A stretch of 64,000 nt of DNA from contig JAUNVG010000002.1 of NCBI GenBank assembly GCA_030537735.1, positions 1 through 64,000 on the forward strand, read 5' to 3'. The DNA is from Actinomycetaceae bacterium. Lineage in GTDB: Bacteria > Actinomycetota > Actinomycetes > Actinomycetales > Actinomycetaceae. Position 1 is the first letter of the stretch; the number at the start of each line of letters is the position of its first letter. The position numbers were made by a program, and so were the translations under genes. Positions 1-6,967 of the stretch are shown piece after piece. Under the pieces are notes generated by a model that had not been told where the DNA came from, searched no databases, and saw nothing but the letters and a program-made list of their open reading frames with translations.

Positions 1-73
1 GGCCACGGACACTAATGCCCTGCCAGTTACCTAAGGTGGCCCACCTCGGGTAAGAAAACACATCCACAAGACC

Positions 74-114
74 AACTGCCCTGCCGTCTCTGGGAGAGAG
101 ACGGCAGGGCAGTT
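74..114. terminator. Strong hairpin, likely bidirectional terminator
   Basis: A perfect 17-bp inverted repeat (arms 74-90 and 98-114) encloses a 7-base loop. No clear T-tract follows on either strand. It lies about 170 bp beyond the stop of the minus-strand glycosyltransferase and could also end a plus-strand gene entering from the left. The 115-281 stretch between the hairpin and that stop shows nothing else recognisable. Confidence 0.7.
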
Positions 115-281
115 CTGTGCCACTTGAAGACGAATGGGGAAATCACGAACCCCGCCCCGCCCTCGCAAGGTGAAAAACGTCAGGAAAAAAGCTGGAAACT
201 ACCCGCGAAGGGTGTTTTCCACACTACCGGCAGCAGGCCGCAATGATGCAGGCAGTAGAGAACCTCCAGTGCGCTGGGGCG

Positions 282-1436
282 TTAGCGTTTATGCGCACGG
301 ATAGCAGCTTCATAAATCTGGCGATGGTCTTGTACGAACTTCTTTGAACCGAAACGTTCCCAAGCTTGCTTACGCAATTTTTGCGCCGGGTAGGAATCGT
401 TTGCATCCGTTACCATGCGGCGCATTGCGTCGATTAGGGCAACGCTGTCGTCAATGGGGACAACGATGCCGGAGTCCGCAGTGACCATGTAGGACCCGCC
501 GGGCGTGTTCGAAGCGATACAAGGGATCCCCATGCTTTGGGCTTCAGCAAAAACCACGCCTGCTGACTCGGTTTGTGAAACCAGCACTAAACAGTCGGTA
601 TCTGCCAGGGCATCGGCTATCTGGCTGCGAGGAACAGGGCCGGTCATAGTTAACAGGTGGGTTAGGCCTCGCCGCTGAACATGGGTTTTCACGGCGGCTA
701 ACGTATCGGGTGTACCACCGACGATCTTCAAACGCGTGTGCGGGTGATCTGCTTGAATGAGGGCGAAAGCGTCAACTACTTCTTCGGCCCGTTTCAAACG
801 TTCCAGATTGGAAATGTGAATGAAAGTGAAGTGATCGTGCGGCTTTCTCTTAGCGGTGAAGAAATGGTCAGGGACGGGATTAGTAACGGTACCAAATTCG
901 CAGCCGTAGGCGTCTTCGAGCTGGCGTGCGAAAACATTGGATACAGCCAGGCGGAAGTCGGCATCTTTCAAAACTCGGCGTCGTAGCGAGTTACGTGGCC
1001 GCAACCGGGGGAGGTTTAAGACCGAGGGGCGATGCTCCGTGACCCCGTACGGAATATTCCAATATTTCGCGAGGGCGCGAGCGGTTACAGTGCCAGGGAA
1101 AGTCGAGTGCGCATGGATCACGTCGGGCACACCGTAGTTGTCCGCATAGAGCCTGGCAGCGCGGATGGCGGCGAAGCTAAGAGAATAGCGTTCAAAGGGG
1201 GCAAGTCCGAAAGGAATGGATGGGGCACTTTCGCGGATGGTCCATTCCGAGGCGTCAAGTTCAGGCTCATGGGGACGCCACTGTCGCCCTGGCTGCGTGG
1301 ATACATTCAGCACGCCGACGTCCATGTGAGCGGCGCGGAGCATATTTATCTGTTCGAGGAAGAAACTACCGTTAAGGGGGGACTGCGCAGTGGGGTACCA
1401 GGAGGGAGTCCACAATACGTGTAGTTTTTCACTCAT
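282..1436 (-). CDS. Family 4 glycosyltransferase (GT-B fold)
   Basis: A 384-residue protein with the two-Rossmann GT-B architecture. The N-terminal half opens with a VLWTPSWYP strand typical of GT4 enzymes. The C-terminal half carries the retaining-GT E-x7-E motif at E290/E298 in a segment reading ESAGVVFAEAQSMG, followed by a PGG turn. Such enzymes transfer a sugar from a nucleotide-activated donor and usually build cell-wall or capsular glycans or glycolipids at the inner face of the membrane. The ATG is supported by an AGAGG ribosome site about 6 bases upstream. It stands alone, transcribed away from the ABC module at 1.7 kb, so neither acceptor nor donor can be inferred. Family assignment is secure; substrate is unknown. 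Confidence 0.88.
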   Translation of the reverse strand: MSEKLHVLWTPSWYPTAQSPLNGSFFLEQINMLRAAHMDVGVLNVSTQPGRQWRPHEPELDASEWTIRESAPSIPFGLAPFERYSLSFAAIRAARLYADNYGVPDVIHAHSTFPGTVTARALAKYWNIPYGVTEHRPSVLNLPRLRPRNSLRRRVLKDADFRLAVSNVFARQLEDAYGCEFGTVTNPVPDHFFTAKRKPHDHFTFIHISNLERLKRAEEVVDAFALIQADHPHTRLKIVGGTPDTLAAVKTHVQRRGLTHLLTMTGPVPRSQIADALADTDCLVLVSQTESAGVVFAEAQSMGIPCIASNTPGGSYMVTADSGIVVPIDDSVALIDAMRRMVTDANDSYPAQKLRKQAWERFGSKKFVQDHRQIYEAAIRAHKR

Positions 1437-1661
1437 CGTCGCACCTCTCGTCTGCAGGGTTGGGCTGCCCCCAAGCGCACGCTTTCATCCGAGCTTGTCA
1501 CCGCATACGCAATACCGTTAACTCTACCGAATTATCCCAGCCCCACTACGCAAAGTTTCCCCAGTAGTGACATTTGTCAGCGCTTCAGCGGTGCAATCCT
1601 CATGCCTCTTGTGTCGGTATGGCACTACCGCTGTACCTGGCGTGGGGAAAGAATCGACAGT

Positions 1662-2597
1662 ATGAGACAAAACAATGCATACACCGGCGCGGGGAAACCG
1701 GTGATAACAGTAGACAAACTAGTGCGGCGCTACGGGAAAGACTTCACTGCCGTAGACAACGTCAGCTTCGACGTGAAAGCCGGAGAAATCTTCGCCGTAC
1801 TCGGCACCAACGGGGCGGGGAAGACCTCCACCTTGGAAGTGCTTGAAGGGATAGCTAAGCCGCACTCGGGAAGCGTGCGCGTGTTCGGCATGGACCCCAT
1901 AGCTGAACGTAAACGCATACGCCCCCACCAGGGAGTGATGATGCAAAGCGGAGGTTTCCCCACCGACCTCACCGTGCATGAAGCTTTGCAGATGTGGGCC
2001 GGGACCCTCACCCAGCCAGCGGGGGTGGTAGAAACCTTGCAAGCAGTGGACTTAGAACACCGCGCGGATACTCGGGTGAAAGCACTGTCGGGCGGAGAAC
2101 TGCGCCGACTGGACCTGGGGTGCGCCATCCTTGGACAACCGCGACTGCTGTTCTTAGATGAGCCCACCACCGGCCTCGACCCGCAATCGAGGCTCACCTG
2201 TTGGAAACTTATTGAAGAACTAAACCAAGGCGGCACCACCATTGTGCTCACCACGCATTACCTGGAGGAAGCCGACCGCCTGTGTGACCGGCTCATTATT
2301 ATGCACGAAGGGCAAGTAGCGCGCGCTGGCACGCACGCGCAGGTAGTGGCCGGTTACCCCTCCACCATTGAAGTCGCCAACGAAGAACAACTGTATCGGA
2401 AGCTGCCCGAGGCGCTGCGCCACGCCTGTCACGAAAGCGAGGGCAAACTCGTGTGGAAGACCCACGAACTGCAAAAGGACCTTGCTGCGCTATTGCAGTG
2501 GGCAAGTAGTGAAGGCATCCAGCTGCAACAGTTGAGCGCCGTTGAAGCGAATCTGGAGACAGTGTTTCTAGATATCGCTGGAGCCATTCATAGCTAG
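1662..2597 (+). CDS. ABC-2 type exporter, ATP-binding subunit
   Basis: ATPase of an ABC exporter, 311 residues from the chosen ATG. Walker A reads GTNGAGKTS, the signature is LSGGELRRL and Walker B is LLFLDEPTTG, followed by the switch histidine in TTHYLEEAD. The spacing and the roughly 80-residue C-terminal tail fit the drug/lipid (CcmA/DrrA-like) subfamily. An upstream in-frame start at 1602 exists, but the ATG at 1662 has a purine-rich GGGGAAAG site ahead of it and places the ABC core near the N-terminus as usual. The permease starts 17 bp downstream and the two-component genes follow directly, so the four genes are probably one operon. The substrate cannot be read from sequence; export of a membrane-active antimicrobial is the best guess from context. 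Confidence 0.9.
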   Translation: MRQNNAYTGAGKPVITVDKLVRRYGKDFTAVDNVSFDVKAGEIFAVLGTNGAGKTSTLEVLEGIAKPHSGSVRVFGMDPIAERKRIRPHQGVMMQSGGFPTDLTVHEALQMWAGTLTQPAGVVETLQAVDLEHRADTRVKALSGGELRRLDLGCAILGQPRLLFLDEPTTGLDPQSRLTCWKLIEELNQGGTTIVLTTHYLEEADRLCDRLIIMHEGQVARAGTHAQVVAGYPSTIEVANEEQLYRKLPEALRHACHESEGKLVWKTHELQKDLAALLQWASSEGIQLQQLSAVEANLETVFLDIAGAIHS

Positions 2598-2614
2598 GAA
2601 TACAGGAGAGAAGA

Positions 2615-3442
2615 ATGAAAAACACCGCCAACGTTTCCACCTCGAAAAAGGTGGTGAAGGTCGCCGAGATGACTCCCATTAGCGCCAGTAAGCAGTGGCG
2701 CTCCCTGGTGAGGGGAGAAATCAAACTACTGCAACGCAACGTGACGCAACTGTTCTATGCGTTGATATTCCCAATACTGCTGCCGTTCATGTTCTTGTCT
2801 GTGGTACCGGCACAAGACCTGCCAGCTGACCAGAAGGCGCACCTTATGGGTACCCTGCTGGCGGGATCGATCATCGTGGGATCGACCATGGCTAGCTTCT
2901 ACACCGCGGTTTCAGCGCTCGTTAACCGGCGCGAAGAAGGTGTACTGCAACGCATGCAGGCAGGGGAAGCCAGCGACGCAACTATTGTTATATCCATCTT
3001 CACCCCAGGAGCAGTCATGGCGCTGCTTACCTCCTGCCTGCTTTTTGGCATCTTGGAACGGGTTGTCGGGCTTCATATCAGCGTTAACCTATGGTTGGTA
3101 GCAGTCGGAACCATAGCCGCACTGTTAGTTTGTATCGCGTTTTCCCTCATTACCGCGAACTACACGCGCACCGCGGAATCGGCGCAAGTCACCGCTGTGC
3201 CGTTCATGCTTATTGCCATGGCAGGAACCATGGCAACGGTGGTGACAAAAGAAATGTCACAAGTGCTTTACTGGATAGTGAACGCACTACCTACAGCTCC
3301 CGTTGCCCACCTCATTGTGGAAGGAGTCAGCCTCAACGTGGATTGGACGATTGTGGCACGCTCCCTGGCCCTAGCCGCGGCGTGGATCGTACTAGCGGGA
3401 GCCTGGGGGTGGACCAACCTACGCTGGGTAAAACGCAGCTAA
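2615..3442 (+). CDS. ABC-2 type exporter, permease subunit
   Basis: A 275-residue polytopic protein with about six hydrophobic segments. The first (roughly residues 43-60) follows a short basic cytoplasmic leader, and the layout is that of ABC2_membrane permeases. A conserved cytoplasmic loop with NRREEGVLQRMQ lies between the second and third segments, as in DrrB/NodJ-like permeases. The start is preceded by AGGAGAG 8 bases upstream. It pairs with the ATPase gene ending 17 bp earlier to form the exporter, and lies 18 bp ahead of a sensor kinase. The arrangement resembles linearmycin-type LnrLMN/JK resistance modules, except that there is a single permease. Substrate unknown. Confidence 0.87.
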   Translation: MKNTANVSTSKKVVKVAEMTPISASKQWRSLVRGEIKLLQRNVTQLFYALIFPILLPFMFLSVVPAQDLPADQKAHLMGTLLAGSIIVGSTMASFYTAVSALVNRREEGVLQRMQAGEASDATIVISIFTPGAVMALLTSCLLFGILERVVGLHISVNLWLVAVGTIAALLVCIAFSLITANYTRTAESAQVTAVPFMLIAMAGTMATVVTKEMSQVLYWIVNALPTAPVAHLIVEGVSLNVDWTIVARSLALAAAWIVLAGAWGWTNLRWVKRS

Positions 3443-3460
3443 CAGACTAAGAACCAAGAA

Positions 3461-4720
3461 ATGGAAGCGCAGACGAAAACCACCAGATCCACCACTTTGA
3501 CGTGGCGACGCCAGTCGTGGAGATTCACCCCCATGCGGGAGTTCCTCTCCACCTCCGACCGCTGGATGTACCGCTCCTTCGTGCTGAGTCCACTGGCAGT
3601 GGTGGTACTGCTACTGGTAAGCACCGGAATACTGTTAACAATCGCCACGGAAGAAGCCGCCACCACCTACGATCTGCTTACCTGGGCGCTAACCTGCGTG
3701 GTGACGCTAACGGTGGCAACTAAATGGATGCTGCGGGGGGTAGACCTACGCCAAGGCAGAGCCCGCGTGGAACTGGCGCTCATGTTAGCTTTGCTGACCC
3801 TGCAAGTGGTGGCAAGCTACAACCACCCCAGCCAAGTAGTGCGAGGAATCGTCATAATCTGCGCCGCAACCGTCCTCATGGTCTCGACCATGCTTGGCCC
3901 CATCTGGATGGTATTCGTCTTCCTGGGAATGCTGGGGGCAATAGCCTACCTACTGGAAGCAAATACGTTCCAGATTGTCCTCGTAGAGATGGGGATGGCG
4001 GTGTATTGGCTGTCCGTGAAACTCACGCTCTGGTACGTGGACGTCATGCATGACCTCAGCAACGCTCGCCACACCGAAAGGCGCCTGGCGGTGTCGGAAG
4101 AACGCCTGCGCTTCGCCGACGACCTACACGACGTCATCGGACGTAGCCTGTCAATAATCTCCATGCAGGCCGAACTGGCGGATCAACTAGTGGCGCGTGG
4201 GGACGAGCGCGCGCGTGAACACTTACAAAAAGTGCGGTCCGAAGCGGCGCAAACCATGACGCAGATGCGGTCCTTGGTGCGCGGATACCGAGAACCCAAC
4301 TTGGACACAGAGCTGCAAGGAGCGCGCCAACTCCTGCAAGCGGCCGGTATGGACGTGACCATTCACGGTGAAGGTATAGCTTTAGAACCAAGAGCGGCAG
4401 CGCTGGCCGGGTACTTCGTGCGGGAAGCGGTTACGAATATTTTGCGCCACTCCCAAGCCAAGCACGTCACCATCACCCTGACTGAGAAGCGGATCAGCGT
4501 CAGTAACGACCACCCCCTGTGGGAGGAAAACGGCGAGGACGGTGGAGGCGTGGACCTCGCCACTGACCTGCTTGGGAAAGGCAGTGGGATCGAAACCCTG
4601 CGGCGGAAGTTGGAGGAATCCGGAATGGGTGGATACGAGGGCGTGCGGGTACAGGCCAGTGCGGAAAGGTTCCTGATCAGCATGGAACTAGAGCCAGTCG
4701 CGGCAGGAGAAAAAGCATGA
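3461..4720 (+). CDS. Sensor histidine kinase (HisKA_3/DesK-NarX type)
   Basis: A 419-residue membrane kinase. The N-terminal half has about five to six hydrophobic segments (roughly residues 38-195) and no obvious extracellular domain, so it probably senses signals within the membrane. A short coiled linker leads to the dimerisation helix with the HisKA_3 phospho-acceptor motif DDLHDVIGR (His223). A HATPase_c domain follows, with an N-box REAVTNILRHS near residue 325 and a late GxGxE-like glycine motif GKGSGIETLRR. The partner regulator overlaps the stop by 4 bp (ATGA), indicating translational coupling. With the upstream ABC exporter this looks like a self-contained module that senses an envelope-active compound. 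The ligand is not identifiable. Confidence 0.9.
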   Translation: MEAQTKTTRSTTLTWRRQSWRFTPMREFLSTSDRWMYRSFVLSPLAVVVLLLVSTGILLTIATEEAATTYDLLTWALTCVVTLTVATKWMLRGVDLRQGRARVELALMLALLTLQVVASYNHPSQVVRGIVIICAATVLMVSTMLGPIWMVFVFLGMLGAIAYLLEANTFQIVLVEMGMAVYWLSVKLTLWYVDVMHDLSNARHTERRLAVSEERLRFADDLHDVIGRSLSIISMQAELADQLVARGDERAREHLQKVRSEAAQTMTQMRSLVRGYREPNLDTELQGARQLLQAAGMDVTIHGEGIALEPRAAALAGYFVREAVTNILRHSQAKHVTITLTEKRISVSNDHPLWEENGEDGGGVDLATDLLGKGSGIETLRRKLEESGMGGYEGVRVQASAERFLISMELEPVAAGEKA

Positions 4721-5325
4721 TTTCTGTGGTTTTGGTAGAAGATGAACACCTTATACGCTCCGCCATTGCCGGACTGATAGAACTTAATGAAGACATGGAA
4801 GTGGTGGGGCAGTTCGCGAGCGGGGAGGACGCCCTCGCCGGGTGCGGGGCGCTGGCACCGGACGTAGCGGTGATAGACCTGCAACTACCCGGGGTCGACG
4901 GGATTGAAACCGCAGTGGGGCTGCAACAACGGGTGCCGGGAGTGCGCACCATGATACTTACCTCCCACGGGCGGCCGGGATACTTGAAACGCGCCCTATC
5001 GCGCGGAGTTAGCGGATTTATGCCGAAAACCATTGCGGCTTCAGACCTGGCGCGCGCCATTCGCACCATTATGCAAGGCGGGCGAGCGGTGGATTCGGCG
5101 CTCGCGGCGGAGGCGATAACCAGTGGGGATTCGCCGCTTAGTGCCAGGGAGGCGGATGCCTTGGAGATGTCGATTGGGGGGACCGCGGTTAAGACTATTG
5201 CGCGGCGGATGCATTTGAGTGAGGGGACGGTGCGCAACTACCTGTCTTCGGCGCAGGCGAAGTTGGGGGCGCAGAATCGTTTCGAAGCCCTGGAGATTGC
5301 GCGTAAAAATGGGTGGATTGGGTGA
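4717..5325 (+). CDS. NarL/FixJ-family response regulator
   Basis: A 202-residue regulator with a receiver domain (residues 1-120) holding the acidic pocket E8/D9, phospho-acceptor D54 in VIDLQLPG and the conserved lysine K104 in FMPK. A LuxR-type helix-turn-helix (about residues 138-195) contains a recognition region around MHLSEGTVRNYLSSAQAKLG. It overlaps the kinase gene by 4 bp and is certainly its partner. By family it would activate a nearby promoter, most simply that of the ABC exporter at 1.66 kb, giving autoregulation. It closely follows the DesR/LiaR layout. No unusual residues. Confidence 0.92.
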   Translation: MISVVLVEDEHLIRSAIAGLIELNEDMEVVGQFASGEDALAGCGALAPDVAVIDLQLPGVDGIETAVGLQQRVPGVRTMILTSHGRPGYLKRALSRGVSGFMPKTIAASDLARAIRTIMQGGRAVDSALAAEAITSGDSPLSAREADALEMSIGGTAVKTIARRMHLSEGTVRNYLSSAQAKLGAQNRFEALEIARKNGWIG

Positions 5326-5382
5326 GGTTGCCTTTCGGGGCGAGATAGCGCGGCGGGCGACGGGCCGGTGCGAGCGCAGCAC

Positions 5383-5410
5383 TTGACGGTTTAAGAGAGT
5401 ATGGAACAAT
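5383..5410 (+). promoter_or_regulatory. Putative sigma-70 promoter for the DUF2254 gene
   Basis: TTGACG at 5383-5388, a 16-bp spacer and AACAAT at 5405-5410 lie about 47 bp before the GTG start at 5457. The -35 is near-consensus and the -10 matches at four of six positions. Predicted by eye only. Confidence 0.4.
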
Positions 5411-5456
5411 CAAGCGCAAGGGGAGCAAACACTAGCAACGAATCGGGAGAATACAC

Positions 5457-6785
5457 GTGATTTTAGGGAAAATACGGCAGTTAGCGTCCGATAAAGTATG
5501 GCTGGTTCCCCTACTTGCCTCCCTCCTGGCCGCGATCGCCGCCGTGGCGCTCAGCGCCGTTCGCATCGACCGGGAGCACTGGATTTCTAGCTACCTGTGG
5601 CCCGGAGACACCGCGGCGGCTGCCGACATGCTCAGCTTCATAGCTTCGTCCATGCTCACGGCCTTAACCACTGTCATATCGATGACGCTAATCGTGTTGC
5701 AGGTGGCGGCCGGACAGTTTTCCCGCCAACTATTGCGCGACTACATCCGGTCCAAAGCGGTCAAAGGGATCTTCTCCGTTTTCACCGCGGTGTTCGTCTA
5801 CGCCCTCGTACTACTGCGGTCGGTGGAGGCAGAAGGAATAGACGAACCTCCCCAGCTGGCAATGACGCTGGCGATGATTTTGGTGCTGGTGTCGCTGGGA
5901 ACATTCGTGTGGTACGTGGCGCGAGTGGTCGACATGGTGCGAGTGGACTCCATTATCGAAGCGGTGTCGACCCGGGTGGAGGAGCTTTACAAGCGTCACC
6001 GTAACGCTTGGGAGGAAACCGCGCAGGCACCTGAAGTTCCCGACCATGCGCGCCCGATTCGCGCCGGCGACAGCGGGTTCGTGCGGGAAGTGTTCACCAA
6101 GTACGCGGCGCGGTGGGCGAAGAATCACGATGCGGTGGTGGTGGCGACGGTAGCGCCGGGAGACCCGGTGGTGACCGGGCAGGTGGTGGCGTGGGTGTTT
6201 GGACGTGACCAGAGCCTGGAGGAGGAGGTGGAGCTTCCAAAGGACATGGTGGGGATTGATCCTGAACGCACGGCGGAGGCTGATATCCGCCTGGGAGTGC
6301 GGCAGCTGTCTGACATTGCGGTGCGAGCCATGTCGCCGGGAGTGAACGACCCGACCACTGCGGTGCACGCGGTGAACCAGGCGATTTCGTTGCTGCGGAT
6401 GGCGGCGGAAGACCCCTTGGCGAATGAAGTTGTTAAAGCCGAGGACGATGGGCGGGTACTGGCGTTCGCACCTTCACCGAAAGCTATCGACTTCATTCAT
6501 GAGATTGTCGGGCCGGTGCGCAGGTACTCGGGTGCGGAACCGGCGGTTTTAATCCAGTTACTGCGGCTGCTGGCTGTGGTGGAAGAAGGCGCGCAGGAAA
6601 GTGAAGTGGCGCAGGTGATCGCGAAGGAGCGACGCCGGATAGTGGAGACCGCGCGGAACCAAATGCCGCACCCGGACGATGCGCAGTGGGTGGAGAGTTT
6701 GGCGTCGGCAGATGCGGTGCGCGAAGCCAGCCGAGTGCGTGGGCCCCATGCTGACTTGGTGGAGTCTGACGAGGACGGGGACTAG
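5457..6785 (+). CDS. DUF2254 family integral membrane protein
   Basis: A 442-residue protein with four hydrophobic segments in the first ~155 residues: LVPLLASLLAAIAAVALS, one around SSMLTALTTVISMTLIVL, one around IFSVFTAVFVYALVLL and one around MTLAMILVLVSLGTFVWYV. A long soluble C-terminal part follows. The pattern and the motif DIAVRAMSPGVNDPTTAVHAV are typical of DUF2254, a widespread family of unknown function. A GTG start is used with CGGGAGA upstream. It appears monocistronic, with its own promoter candidate, between the two-component module and the ROK-MocA gene. No enzymatic motif is visible; I do not assign a function. Confidence 0.85.
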   Translation: MILGKIRQLASDKVWLVPLLASLLAAIAAVALSAVRIDREHWISSYLWPGDTAAAADMLSFIASSMLTALTTVISMTLIVLQVAAGQFSRQLLRDYIRSKAVKGIFSVFTAVFVYALVLLRSVEAEGIDEPPQLAMTLAMILVLVSLGTFVWYVARVVDMVRVDSIIEAVSTRVEELYKRHRNAWEETAQAPEVPDHARPIRAGDSGFVREVFTKYAARWAKNHDAVVVATVAPGDPVVTGQVVAWVFGRDQSLEEEVELPKDMVGIDPERTAEADIRLGVRQLSDIAVRAMSPGVNDPTTAVHAVNQAISLLRMAAEDPLANEVVKAEDDGRVLAFAPSPKAIDFIHEIVGPVRRYSGAEPAVLIQLLRLLAVVEEGAQESEVAQVIAKERRRIVETARNQMPHPDDAQWVESLASADAVREASRVRGPHADLVESDEDGD

Positions 6786-6820
6786 CGGTCTTGCGGTTGA
6801 GGTTGGGCATGGCCTGGGGA

Positions 6821-6842
6821 AAGGTAATGTGATTGTTACCTT
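6821..6842. promoter_or_regulatory. Inverted repeat, candidate operator ahead of the ROK-MocA gene
   Basis: Arms AAGGTAA (6821-6827) and TTACCTT (6836-6842) are perfect inverted repeats 8 bp apart, a spacing that puts the half-sites on one face of the helix. A second perfect palindrome, TCAATATTGA, lies at 6881-6890. Both sit in the 182-bp gap before the ROK-type regulator, and ROK repressors commonly bind their own upstream region. The first could instead be a weak hairpin ending the DUF2254 gene, but it has no T-tract. Confidence 0.45.
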
Positions 6843-6967
6843 CGGTTCCTAGACCAGCTAGGTGGTGTGAGGTAGGATACTCAATATTGAAGAGCATTTT
6901 ATAAAGGTACTTCGATAAAAGGTTTTTGGGAGCAGCCACCCGAAGCACACACCGTAGTGAGTAGGAA

